A DNA stretch of 64,000 bases from Helicobacter rodentium ATCC 700285 (lineage in GTDB: Bacteria > Campylobacterota > Campylobacteria > Campylobacterales > Helicobacteraceae), in the NCBI RefSeq assembly GCF_000687535.1, contig NZ_JHWC01000009.1, positions 26,008 to 90,007 on the forward strand. The letters run 5' to 3'. Made by a program: the position numbers and the translations under genes. Shown here piece by piece: positions 45,521-53,855 of the stretch. Positions within the stretch are counted from its first letter, which is position 1. The number at the start of each line of letters is the position of its first letter. The notes beneath the pieces are model-generated. The model was not told where the DNA came from and did not search any database. It saw only the letters and a program-made list of their open reading frames with translations.

Positions 45521-46207
45521 TTAGAGCTCCTTTAAAATCTGCTCCACCATAGCTTTTGGATTCTGCGCCTTATAAATTGGACGCCCCACAACGATAAAAT
45601 CACTCTTTGCCTCTTTAGCTTCCTCTAAAGTTGCCACACGTTTTTGGTCTCCACTGCTCTCGCCAAAAGGTCGGATTGCAGGTGTAAGGGTTAAAAAATT
45701 TTCTCCTATCTGTTCTTTTATTGTTTTAGATTCCTCGCAAGAGCATACAACACCATTAACATTGCATTCTTTTGCCATTTTGGCAAACTCTAACACTTGC
45801 GTTTGCAATCCTGTGTGATAAACCTCAAAGAATCCCTTTTCATCAAAGCTTGTTAAAGCAGTAACCGCCATCACAAGAGGGGGATTTGGAATTTCTTTTA
45901 ACCTTTGCACTACCTCATTCATCGCCTCTCTACCGCTACTTGCGTGAAGTGTAATCATATGCACTCCAAGTTTTGCAATCTCCTCTGCACTATCGCCCAT
46001 TGTGTTTGGAATATCATAGAGCTTTAAATCCAAAAAAATACGAAAGAGCGGATTAATTGCCTTGATTTGTTCTAAAAGCTTCACTCCATCGCGTATAAAA
46101 CTACGCAACCCTACTTTTACCCATAAATAATCTTTCTCTTTTAATGATTCTAAAAGAGCTAAATTTTGTTGCTCACTCGGCAAATCTAAAGCGACACAAA
46201 GTTTCAT
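45521..46207 (-). CDS. pyrF: Orotidine 5'-phosphate decarboxylase
   Basis: 228 residues, full length. Last step of de novo UMP synthesis. Motifs: LCVALDLPS at the N-terminus, FLDLKLYDIPNTMG with the catalytic Lys/Asp array, VHMITLHASSG, LTPAIRPFGESSGDQKR and FIVVGRPIYKA at the phosphate site. ATG 46207 has AAAGGATAAGCA before it. It lies just beyond the GT8 gene and the nusB cluster, the order I recall at HP0001-HP0005 with the GT8 gene inserted. Confidence 0.96.
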   Translation of the reverse strand: MKLCVALDLPSEQQNLALLESLKEKDYLWVKVGLRSFIRDGVKLLEQIKAINPLFRIFLDLKLYDIPNTMGDSAEEIAKLGVHMITLHASSGREAMNEVVQRLKEIPNPPLVMAVTALTSFDEKGFFEVYHTGLQTQVLEFAKMAKECNVNGVVCSCEESKTIKEQIGENFLTLTPAIRPFGESSGDQKRVATLEEAKEAKSDFIVVGRPIYKAQNPKAMVEQILKEL

Positions 46208-46265
46208 TGCTTATCCTTTAAAATTTATAAAATCATAACTTTTAAAAGAATAAAAAAAGTTTAAA

Positions 46266-47558
46266 TTAATTTTCTTTTGAAAAAGTAAAATCGTTTTGAA
46301 TCCTCTTAATCTTGTCAAAAAGCTTAATATAGCCTCCCTTATACCAAGCCTTATGCGCCTCAATCAATGCAACTCCCAAACGATAACTCAAATGCTTTTT
46401 ACACTTTAAAATCAAAGGATTATCCGAATAAACCTCAAGAATCACCTCCAAATTATCTAATCTTGGATTATATGCACTAAGGATTCCATAGATTTTTTGG
46501 GCAATTTTATGCCACAAAGCAACTTTTAAAAGAGTCCAAGTCAAATAAAAATAATTACGATTGGAATATTTTATCATTACGCTTCCAAGCTTATATTCCA
46601 AGGAAGTATTTTTAAAAATCTCCTCCAAATCCCTTAAGGGCGAAATGGAGTTTAAAGCAAATTCCTCTAACTCTCTCCTCTCTAAATTCTTTAAAATCAA
46701 CATAAACTCTTCCTGAAATATCGGAGTTTGCAAAGCATTCTCCCACCACTTTTCCCTAAACAAAGAAAGGCGAATCTTGCCTTTAGATAAATCAAACTTA
46801 CCCTCCCAAGGTTTAGGACAATCCAAAAAATGGGCAATTTTTATATCTCTTAACAAGGATTCATATTCTTTTCTTGTAATTCCATACAAAGGATTCTCAT
46901 TCTCTCCTTGAAATATTCCCGCAATCACATTTTGGGTATGGGGGTAAAAATTATAAGTTGAGGGCAAAAGCAATCTCTTATCCTGCGGAATCACCGCATT
47001 TAATGTGTCTTGGTCAGGAAAATTAGGATTATGCTTTTGTAAATAGGCAATGGCTTTTTCTTGAATCTTTTGCCTCTTATACTCTTGAACATTAAACAAA
47101 ACAAATCCGCTATTAAATTCAAGCCTTTGAAAACTCTGTGCCACCGCTGCAATTTTGCCTTGCAAATCTAGCCCAAAAAGTTCTCTTATATCACAAAACA
47201 CAAACATATCTAAATCCAAGCTTAAGGCTTTTTCCGCCTCCTCACCCAAAACTTCATCAAACTTAAGGATAAAATTTGCGACATAATTCCCTTTCCATTT
47301 TTTGCATTGATGAAATTCCTTATCGCTTAATTCATGGGTTTGGATTTTTGTAGGATATTTGGTATTTAAAATTTCTTGTAGTTTTCCTAGTTTCTCTTTA
47401 GATTCTACACTAATACTATCACAAAGAATATGAAAAATATATCCCCCCCCCCCCGCTAGATTCTTGTTAGAAATTTGTGTTTTAGCAAAAATGTTATGTA
47501 TCATTGCCGCAGCAAATTTAATATAATTTTCACTAGCACAAAAACAAACAGGATACAC
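46266..47558 (-). CDS. GT8-family glycosyltransferase with in-frame C12 tract
   Basis: 430 residues as read. N-terminus YPVCFCASENYIKFAAAMIH, then the GT8 DxD motif in ALSLDLDMFVFCDI, FNSGFVLFNVQEY and PDQDTLNAVI, as in LgtC/RfaJ-type lipopolysaccharide galactosyl- or glucosyltransferases. A run of 12 G on the coding strand (47443-47454) encodes Gly36-39 and is in frame here, so the gene is ON; one base more or fewer truncates it. The start is GTG 47558, 6 bp beyond the nusB stop, with AAAAAAGG upstream. Likely modifies LPS/LOS; the sugar is unknown. Confidence 0.88.
   Translation of the reverse strand: MYPVCFCASENYIKFAAAMIHNIFAKTQISNKNLAGGGGYIFHILCDSISVESKEKLGKLQEILNTKYPTKIQTHELSDKEFHQCKKWKGNYVANFILKFDEVLGEEAEKALSLDLDMFVFCDIRELFGLDLQGKIAAVAQSFQRLEFNSGFVLFNVQEYKRQKIQEKAIAYLQKHNPNFPDQDTLNAVIPQDKRLLLPSTYNFYPHTQNVIAGIFQGENENPLYGITRKEYESLLRDIKIAHFLDCPKPWEGKFDLSKGKIRLSLFREKWWENALQTPIFQEEFMLILKNLERRELEEFALNSISPLRDLEEIFKNTSLEYKLGSVMIKYSNRNYFYLTWTLLKVALWHKIAQKIYGILSAYNPRLDNLEVILEVYSDNPLILKCKKHLSYRLGVALIEAHKAWYKGGYIKLFDKIKRIQNDFTFSKEN
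47443..47454 (-). repeat. Poly-G (12) tract in the GT8 gene, plus-strand C12
   Basis: Twelve G on the coding strand near codon 36. At this length the frame is open; slippage would switch the transferase off. Confidence 0.88.
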
Positions 47559-47563
47559 TTACA

Positions 47564-48214
47564 CTAGCCTTTTTTGGAGGATTTGTAAGACTTAGAATCC
47601 TTTTGAGGCTTGGACTGCTTAGAAAGTTTTGCTTCGTGCTTTGGTTTTTTGAACTTGGCTTGTTTGGGTGGATTTGCTTTAAACTTTGGTTTTTCTTGTG
47701 CAGTTTCTCTCTTGCTAAAAGCTTTAATATTCCTTGTTTTCTCCTCTTTTAGAGCTTGTTCCTCTTCTTTGCTTGTCTGCTCTTTTAAGGTTTTTACAAT
47801 CTCCTCTAATGGTAAATTGCTATTTTTTGCGATTCCATCTAGCACACCATTAATAAATTTAGTAGAGGATTCATAACTAAAATGCTTAGCAATTTCTAGT
47901 GCTTCGTTAATCACTACCGCTTTATCAATCGCGCTAAATAACACCTCATAAGCTCCAAGTCGCAAAATTGCGCGTTCAATATCTCCAATGCGCTCAAAAT
48001 TCCAACCTTTTAGCTGATGTGTAATACGCAAATCCAATGCCTCAAGATTCGTAAGTACGCCTGAAAACAATTCTTTTGCAAAAGTTTGTTGTGCGTTTTT
48101 TATCTTGTGTTCCTCTAAAATCTCTTCTACAAATTTAGAGATTCCATCATTCCCGCTTCCATAGGCATACAAAAGTTGCACAACCACTTCGCGCACTTGG
48201 CTTCTTGTTGCCAT
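47564..48214 (-). CDS. nusB: NusB antitermination factor with long basic tail
   Basis: 216 residues. The first ~140 are a normal NusB fold: ATRSQVREVVVQLLYAYGSG, FAKELFSGV, LKGWNFERIGDIERAILRLG, and VVINEALEIAKHFSYESSTKFINGVLD. NusB with NusE binds boxA RNA for rRNA antitermination. Residues about 150-216 are a Lys/Ser/Pro-rich extension (ends KPQKDSKSYKSSKKG), absent from most NusB proteins, and could bind RNA. It overlaps nothing but abuts ribH by zero bases and the GT8 gene by 5. Confidence 0.92.
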   Translation of the reverse strand: MATRSQVREVVVQLLYAYGSGNDGISKFVEEILEEHKIKNAQQTFAKELFSGVLTNLEALDLRITHQLKGWNFERIGDIERAILRLGAYEVLFSAIDKAVVINEALEIAKHFSYESSTKFINGVLDGIAKNSNLPLEEIVKTLKEQTSKEEEQALKEEKTRNIKAFSKRETAQEKPKFKANPPKQAKFKKPKHEAKLSKQSKPQKDSKSYKSSKKG

Positions 48215-48685
48215 CTAAGCCCCAATTTTGCGATAAAGATTAATGAGTTCAATCAAACTTGCCATTGATTCAAAGCCTTTATTTCCTGCTTTTGTTCCTG
48301 CGCGCTCAATGGCTTGTTCAATAGAATCTGTGGTTAAAACACCAAAGGTTACCGCCGCCCCATAACGAATCGTAACATTCGCGATTCCTTTCGTTGCTTC
48401 TGCACTCACATAATCAAAATGTGGCGTTGCACCGCGTATCACAGCACCCAAACAGCACACGCCATCATAGTCTCCTTGTGCTAAAACTTTTTCCAACGCA
48501 AAAGGAATCTCAAAAGCACCCGGCACTAAAATATGCGTCAAATTCCCCTCTCTACCTCCGTGGCGCAAAAAACAATCTTTCGCGCCCTCCACCAATCTAT
48601 CTGTAATCAAATGGTTAAAGCGACTAGAAATAATTGCGATTTTCTCATCGCCAAGCAGTGATAAGTTTCCCTCAATGATTTGCAT
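48215..48685 (-). CDS. ribH: 6,7-dimethyl-8-ribityllumazine synthase
   Basis: 156 residues, full length. Penultimate step of riboflavin synthesis; forms icosahedral or pentameric shells. Motifs: [53 protein letters not shown] and [17 protein letters not shown] with the phosphate-binding loop. It abuts nusB downstream and is 2 bp from kdsA upstream, so it is co-transcribed with them. ribB lies 3.3 kb away on the same strand. Confidence 0.96.
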   Translation of the reverse strand: MQIIEGNLSLLGDEKIAIISSRFNHLITDRLVEGAKDCFLRHGGREGNLTHILVPGAFEIPFALEKVLAQGDYDGVCCLGAVIRGATPHFDYVSAEATKGIANVTIRYGAAVTFGVLTTDSIEQAIERAGTKAGNKGFESMASLIELINLYRKIGA

Positions 48686-48687
48686 AA

Positions 48688-49497
48688 TTATCCTTTATTT
48701 ATAAGATTATCAATCGCTAAAATCGTGTTGCATAGCTCCAAAAGCGTTTGAGGTGTTAGCATATTTGGACCATCGCTCAAAGCAGCTTCGGGCTTAATGT
48801 GTGTCTCTGCAAACAATCCATCAATCCCAACCGCTGCTGCCGCACGCGCTAAAAGTGGTGCATAGCGACTATCACCTCCACTTTTACCCTTTAATCCACC
48901 GGGCATTTGCACCGCGTGGGTTGCGTCAAAAATCACAGGAGCAAACTCCCGCATAATCGCTAACGAGCGCATATCTACAACTAAATTTCCATAGCCAAAA
49001 CTACTTCCACGCTCTGTGAGGCAAATTTTATGCTCTTGTGCGCTCTTAAAATCCGCAGATTCTATCTTTGGATTCCGTGTTTTTAGGGCTTTGAGGACAG
49101 AGTATTGCATATCTGCGGGATTCATAAATTGTCCCTTTTTGATATTCACCATCGCATTAGTCTGTGCTGCTGCAACAATCAAATCCGTTTGCCGACACAA
49201 AAAAGCTGGAATCTGCAAAATATCCACAACTTTTGCAGCGGGGGCTGCTTGATAAACTTCGTGAATGTCTGTGAGAAGTTTATAACCAAATTTTGCTTTA
49301 ATTTTTGCTAGAGATTCCAAACCTTTCTCAAGTCCGGGTCCGCGGTAGGATTCTAAACTTGTTCTATTTGCCTTATCAAAACTTGCCTTGAAATAAAAAT
49401 CAATCTTAGGATTCTTTGCCAAAGGCTGCAAGGATTCTGCAATTTCCTCTAAAATTTCATCATTTTCTATGACGCAAGGTCCCGCAATAATAATCAT
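48688..49497 (-). CDS. kdsA: KDO-8-phosphate synthase
   Basis: 269 residues. Condenses PEP with arabinose-5-phosphate to Kdo-8-phosphate for LPS inner core. Motifs: [10 protein letters not shown], the [20 protein letters not shown] substrate block (in two parts), [25 protein letters not shown] and the C-terminal [19 protein letters not shown] metal-binding segment. It is three bases upstream of ribH. The Kdo product is also the sugar that a KpsC-type protein (33.1 kb) would use, a possible metabolic link. Confidence 0.96.
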   Translation of the reverse strand: MIIIAGPCVIENDEILEEIAESLQPLAKNPKIDFYFKASFDKANRTSLESYRGPGLEKGLESLAKIKAKFGYKLLTDIHEVYQAAPAAKVVDILQIPAFLCRQTDLIVAAAQTNAMVNIKKGQFMNPADMQYSVLKALKTRNPKIESADFKSAQEHKICLTERGSSFGYGNLVVDMRSLAIMREFAPVIFDATHAVQMPGGLKGKSGGDSRYAPLLARAAAAVGIDGLFAETHIKPEAALSDGPNMLTPQTLLELCNTILAIDNLINKG

Positions 49498-49499
49498 TT

Positions 49500-50177
49500 T
49501 TATCCTTTCAATAAATTAAATTCGTGTCTTTTAAAATCGTAATTATACACCTCACCACTCTCAATAATATAATGCCAACCATAAATATTAAGGGTGCGTG
49601 CGAGATATTTTTCCTTTACCTTTGGGTAGGTAAAGAGATTCATAATTTGACGCTCAATATTAATCTGCTCCGTTAAATACGCACGCATAGCAGTTGTTTT
49701 TGGATTGAGGGCTAAAACTTGTTTTTTCACAGGCTCAATGAGTCTTAGCCAATTTTTAACATTGGGCATATTCACAAAATGCGATTCCTCATACAATGCC
49801 GCACAACCCCCACAATGCGAATGCCCACAGATGATGATATTCTCTACTTTTAATTCCTCCAAAGCATATTCAATCGCGGAAGTTGTCGCTAAATACTCCT
49901 CTGCTTCCCGATAAGGCGGAACAATATTTGCGATATTGCGCACAACAAAAAGCTCACCGGGCAAAGTATTTGTAATGAGATTTGGCACAACACGCGAATC
50001 CGCACAGCCCACAAAAAGCGTGTGGGGATTCTGCCCTTCTTTGAGATTCTCAAACAATTCTTTATAAGCTAAAAAATTTTCCTCTTTAAATTTAATCACG
50101 CCTTCAAAAAGCAAATCAATCGTATTAGGCGCATTAGTTGTCTTGGAATCTAAGGAATTGGGAGTCTTTTGAGGCAT
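49500..50177 (-). CDS. Beta-carbonic anhydrase
   Basis: 225 residues. Zinc ligands: Cys in [11 protein letters not shown], His-x2-Cys in GHSHCGGC. The CADSR Asp-Arg dyad is intact. There is no signal peptide, so it is cytoplasmic. H. pylori has a homologue at HP0004 that helps supply bicarbonate. It starts at ATG 50177 with AAAGGAAAACA before it and is followed two bases later by kdsA; the nusB-ribH-kdsA-CA order is conserved. Confidence 0.94.
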   Translation of the reverse strand: MPQKTPNSLDSKTTNAPNTIDLLFEGVIKFKEENFLAYKELFENLKEGQNPHTLFVGCADSRVVPNLITNTLPGELFVVRNIANIVPPYREAEEYLATTSAIEYALEELKVENIIICGHSHCGGCAALYEESHFVNMPNVKNWLRLIEPVKKQVLALNPKTTAMRAYLTEQINIERQIMNLFTYPKVKEKYLARTLNIYGWHYIIESGEVYNYDFKRHEFNLLKG

Positions 50178-50192
50178 TGTTTTCCTTTGGAT

Positions 50193-50966
50193 TTAAGGTG
50201 TAGCTTTCGTAAAACTTCCCATTGCAGAAGATAAATCTTCACCTACACTATACACATAGAGTTCCACGCGTCTATTTTTGGCGCGTAAAGAGGGTATCTC
50301 ATTACTCGCAACAGGAAAAAACTCCCCCTCACCCCCGCCTAGCACACGCGCTTTTGCCACCCCTTGTGCAACGATAAGTTCCGCAACATTTACACCACGT
50401 GCAACAGAAAGTTCCAAATTATCCGCAAAGAGAGAATCCTTGCGCATAGGCGTATTATCTGTATGTCCGATTGCTTTAATTAAGACCTTATCAGGAAGCT
50501 TTGCAAACTCCATTGAAAGCCGCTTAACAAGTGCGATTCCGCTTGGATTTTCCAAAACCGCACTTCCACTTGCAAAAAGCAGTTCCTCTGGAATCCGAAT
50601 AATAATACCCTTTTCAGATTCCTCTAGTTCCACTGATGGACCATTGGAGATACGATTCACTTCATTATAATCTGTAATCAAACTAGCAAAAATATTCACA
50701 ACATTGTCCATTTCTACTTCTGTTTCCATTGGAGTAGCTTTAATGGGTGCCGGAGGATTGATTTGCGTTTGCGAACCTTTTTCAAGAACCGCTAAAGAAC
50801 CTTCCAAAGAACCAATGGCTAATGCGATTCTTTGCGTATCAAAAGTTGCCATTGAGAGCAAAAGAATAAAAAAGGTTAAAATAAGAGTAACCATATCTCC
50901 ATAGGTTCCAAGCCATAAAGGAACACCTTGAGGACAATCACAAGCGGGACATTTGTTTTTTGCCAC
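50193..50966 (-). CDS. PomB-type flagellar stator protein
   Basis: 257 residues. One membrane segment near the N-terminus with the essential Asp in LGTYGDMVTLILTFFILLLS, following the Cys-rich CPACDCPQGVPLW start seen in sodium-type PomB rather than the basic MotB of H. pylori. OmpA-like peptidoglycan-binding domain at the C-terminus: FASGSAVL, IKAIGHTDNTPM, LSVARGVNVAEL and AKNRRVELYVY. The partner PomA/MotA is not adjacent. Start GTG 50966 with AAGGTGAAAAA. Likely a second, perhaps sodium-driven stator; the ion is inference. Confidence 0.85.
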   Translation of the reverse strand: MAKNKCPACDCPQGVPLWLGTYGDMVTLILTFFILLLSMATFDTQRIALAIGSLEGSLAVLEKGSQTQINPPAPIKATPMETEVEMDNVVNIFASLITDYNEVNRISNGPSVELEESEKGIIIRIPEELLFASGSAVLENPSGIALVKRLSMEFAKLPDKVLIKAIGHTDNTPMRKDSLFADNLELSVARGVNVAELIVAQGVAKARVLGGGEGEFFPVASNEIPSLRAKNRRVELYVYSVGEDLSSAMGSFTKATP

Positions 50967-51021
50967 TTTTTCACCTTGAATTTTATAGTTAAAAATTTTA
51001 TGATTATAGCTTGATTTTCGT

Positions 51022-51027
51022 TATAAT
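51022..51027 (+). promoter_or_regulatory. Candidate -10 of dedA
   Basis: TATAAT 33 bp before the TTG start, in the divergent gap to the stator gene. Ribosome-binding site GAGGAAAC follows. Confidence 0.45.
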
Positions 51028-51059
51028 CTTATTTAATTTTATAAATTTGTGAGGAAACT

Positions 51060-51665
51060 TTGCAGGTAATTATTGATTTTTTGGTGCAATCCATTGAGGC
51101 TTTTGGATACTTTGGAATCTTTTTTTTAATGTTTTTAGAAAGTAGCTTTATTCCCTTTCCTAGCGAGGTTGTGATGATTCCTGCGGGATACTTAGCACAT
51201 CTTGGCAAAATGAATTTTTTTCTTGCGATTCTTTGTGGAATCTTAGGCTCACTTTGCGGCGCACTTTTAAACTACTATCTAGCTCTTGTATTTGGGAGAG
51301 AGTTGCTGCTAAAATGGGGTAAATATGTGTTGTTTGATGAAAAGACGATGATAAAAATGGAAAACTTCTTTGCCAAACACGGGCATATCTCTACCTTTAG
51401 CGGACGCTTGATTCCAGTCGTTAGGCAATATATCTCCTTACCTGCGGGAATTGGGAGAATGCAATTACCGCTCTTTTGCTTTTATACGAGCTTGGGTGCG
51501 GGTATTTGGGTGATTATTCTTGCAACACTTGGTTATTTTTTAGGGCAAAATGAGGAATTACTAAAGGAATATTTACACATTATTACCTTTGCGCTAGTCT
51601 TGTGCGTGTGCATAGGAATCGCCGTTTATATCTTTTTTCAAAGGCACAAAAACAAACTTGTGTAA
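51060..51665 (+). CDS. DedA family membrane protein
   Basis: 201 residues with about five hydrophobic segments. DedA/SNARE-associated signature: [20 protein letters not shown], then [20 protein letters not shown], and [18 protein letters not shown] with the conserved Arg residues. DedA proteins recycle or flip lipid carriers and support envelope homeostasis; the substrate here is unknown. The start is TTG 51060 backed by GAGGAAAC; no ATG with a better site precedes the conserved part. Single gene, with a repeat block behind it. Confidence 0.85.
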   Translation: MQVIIDFLVQSIEAFGYFGIFFLMFLESSFIPFPSEVVMIPAGYLAHLGKMNFFLAILCGILGSLCGALLNYYLALVFGRELLLKWGKYVLFDEKTMIKMENFFAKHGHISTFSGRLIPVVRQYISLPAGIGRMQLPLFCFYTSLGAGIWVIILATLGYFLGQNEELLKEYLHIITFALVLCVCIGIAVYIFFQRHKNKLV

Positions 51666-51683
51666 TAACGGAAAGTTTTTACC

Positions 51684-51940
51684 TTTGCGCCATTGCGAGG
51701 AATGAATACAACGAGGGACAAAGCAATCTATAATGTTGTTTGGATTCTGTCATTGCGAGACTTCGTAAGAAGTCGTGGCAATCTATAATGTGGAATCTCG
51801 TCTGTAAAGATTCCATTGTAAAATTGAATTTATGCAAGATTATAGATTGCTTCGGACAAGTCCTCGCAATGACAAGGTGGCAACATTTTCTGTATGCAAG
51901 ATTACAGATTGCTTCACTAGCGTTCGTAAGGACAGAGGAG
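51684..51940. repeat. Interspersed palindromic repeat block
   Basis: TTTGCGCCATTGCGAGGAAT arm, then CATTGCGA-GACTTC-gtaa-GAAGTC-GTGGC (51751-51780), spacer AAAGATTCCATTGTAAAATT, and an ATTATAGATTGCTTCGGACA arm. About 120 bp is nearly identical to 56387-56510. Confidence 0.85.
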
Positions 51941-51964
51941 CAAGGCAAGAACGGCAATATTCCC

Positions 51965-52999
51965 TTATACTTCTATACTCTCCAAAATCTTGAGATTGAA
52001 ACCGCTTAATGCGCTATATTCAGATTCCGCAACTTGTGAAACACTTAGAAGCTTGAAATCCCGAATCTCAAGAGAGTTTAGAATCTGCGCACCAATACCT
52101 AAACCTTTAATATCCTTGCTATCGTTTGTTTGTAAAAACACCAAGTATCCACCCTCGTTTTTAAGTTTATGGATTGCATTCATCAACCCATTAAACGCAT
52201 TTTCGCTCTCCAAAAGCTCCAAATCATTTTTAATAATATGGAATTTCACGAGGGGGATTTGTGGTTTGCCAAACGCAAAAGCAGTATGGATTCTATTTAA
52301 ATGGTCTTGAAATTTGATTTTTTCCACTTGTGCGCCCAAGAATCTAATATTAATTCTTTGGATTAACTTAATTAGTTGCTCAAATTGCAAACGATACTCT
52401 ATCAAATCCGAAACATATAGAACCTTTAAGTGATGCGTTTGTGCAAACTCACTCAAAAACTTATCCCCTCTCCTTGCCATCAATCCATCTTCTCGCATAA
52501 TTTCACAAATCACACTTACAGGCTTCAATCCCGCAAGCTGACAAATATCAATACTTGCTTCTGTATGTCCTGTGCGCTCTAGCACTCCGCCCTCTTTGGC
52601 AATCAAAGGAAAAATATGCCCCGGTCGCACAAAATCTTCTGGCTTCGTATTGGGTTTGCACATTAAGCCAATCGTCAGATCACGCTCATACGCAGAAATC
52701 CCTGTTTTAGCCTCTTTGGCGTCAATAGAAACCGTGAAAGCGGTTTCGTGATTGGAGCTGTTTTGGCTAACCATTGGAGGCAAATCAAGCTTAAGGGCGA
52801 TTTCTTGTGTAACAGAAACACAAATCAACCCACGCGCTTTTTGCGCCATAAAATTAATTTTCTCTGGAGTACTAAAGATTCCAGCCATTACCAAATCGCC
52901 CTCATTTTCCCTATCTTCATCATCCATAACAATAATCATCTCTCCGCTTTTAATCGCCTTAATTGCCTCTTCTACACGCAAAATTGCTTCACTTTTCAC
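51965..52999 (-). CDS. ribB: 3,4-dihydroxy-2-butanone-4-phosphate synthase with degenerate GTP cyclohydrolase-like tail
   Basis: 344 residues from GTG 52999, chosen because AAAAGG sits six bases upstream; a TTG 12 codons earlier is unlikely. Residues 1 to about 200 are a complete DHBP synthase: [45 protein letters not shown] and [19 protein letters not shown]. The C-terminal third resembles GTP cyclohydrolase II in overall strand pattern but has no zinc cysteine motif (GDxxxSxxCDC). H. pylori RibB has a similar arrangement as I recall, with separate RibA elsewhere. It supplies the second substrate of RibH. Confidence 0.9.
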   Translation of the reverse strand: MKSEAILRVEEAIKAIKSGEMIIVMDDEDRENEGDLVMAGIFSTPEKINFMAQKARGLICVSVTQEIALKLDLPPMVSQNSSNHETAFTVSIDAKEAKTGISAYERDLTIGLMCKPNTKPEDFVRPGHIFPLIAKEGGVLERTGHTEASIDICQLAGLKPVSVICEIMREDGLMARRGDKFLSEFAQTHHLKVLYVSDLIEYRLQFEQLIKLIQRINIRFLGAQVEKIKFQDHLNRIHTAFAFGKPQIPLVKFHIIKNDLELLESENAFNGLMNAIHKLKNEGGYLVFLQTNDSKDIKGLGIGAQILNSLEIRDFKLLSVSQVAESEYSALSGFNLKILESIEV

Positions 53000-53101
53000 A
53001 ATAAACCTTTTAAATTTTTTTAAAGTATAGCACAATCTTTATAAAAAATTTTAAATTGTATTGACAAATAAAAACAAAATAGATATAATTCCGCTTTTCA
53101 T

Positions 53102-53176
53102 TGGGGTATCGCCAAGCGGTAAGGCAGTTGGTTTTGGTCCAACCATTCCGAGGTTCGAATCCTTGTACCCCAGCCA
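53102..53176 (+). tRNA. tRNA-Gln (TTG anticodon)
   Basis: Acceptor TGGGGTA / TACCCCA, discriminator G, encoded CCA. Anticodon stem GTTGG/CCAAC around loop TTTTGGT gives TTG. T-loop GGTTCGAATCC. 75 nt. It precedes the initiator tRNA by 34 bp, so both may share one transcript. Confidence 0.95.
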
Positions 53177-53210
53177 CTTCTTAACTTCATTTATAATCTA
53201 TAAATTTTAT

Positions 53211-53287
<77 letters not shown>

Positions 53288-53319
53288 ATTTTATCTTAAT
53301 AATCCAAAAATATTTTAGA

Positions 53320-53690
53320 TTCTGTCATCGCGAGAGATAAAGCAATCTGTAATGTTGTCATTGCGAGACTTCATAAGACTTCGTGGCAATCTATAATGTG
53401 GAATCTCGTCTGTAAAGATTCCATTGTAAAATTGAATTTATACAAGATTATGGATTGCTTCACTAGCGTTCGCAAGGACGAGGTGGTAAGTTTTGCACCA
53501 TTGCGAGGAATGAATACAATGAGAAACAAAGCAATCTGTAATGTTGTTTTGATTCTGTCATTGCGAGAAGTCGCAAGACTTCGTGGCAATCTATAATGTG
53601 GAATCTCGTCTGTAAAGATTCCATTGTAAAATTGAATTTATACAAGATTATGGATTGCTTCACTAGCGTTCGCAAGGACAGAGGAACAAG
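53320..53690. repeat. Two near-identical tandem copies of the palindromic repeat
   Basis: The unit beginning at about 53355 and the one at about 53560 share over 100 bp: CATTGCGAG + inner hairpin + GTGGCAATCTATAATG + spacer + ATTATGGATTGCTTCACTAG. The first inner hairpin is broken (GACTTC-ataa-GACTTC); the second is intact (GAAGTC-gcaa-GACTTC). Bases 53691-53800 lead into the flgE promoter. Confidence 0.85.
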
Positions 53691-53800
53691 ATGAAAGAGT
53701 AAAACACAATAGCAAAAGGACAAACCAAAAAAAACAAATCCGCACACTATATCGCACATTTTTCAAAAAACTTCACAAAAACAACAAAAAATGCAAAAAA

Positions 53801-53816
53801 TGGAACGATACTTGCT
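53801..53816 (+). promoter_or_regulatory. Sigma-54 (RpoN) promoter of flgE
   Basis: TGGAACGATACTTGCT: GG (53802-53803) and GC (53814-53815) are exactly 10 bp apart, with -24 TGGAAC and -12 TTGCTT. It lies 40 bp upstream of the flgE start. Hook genes of Helicobacter are RpoN/FlgR-controlled, so this fits. Confidence 0.85.
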
Positions 53817-53855
53817 TAACTCTTTGCAAAATACTTTTTAAACAAAGGATTACAA

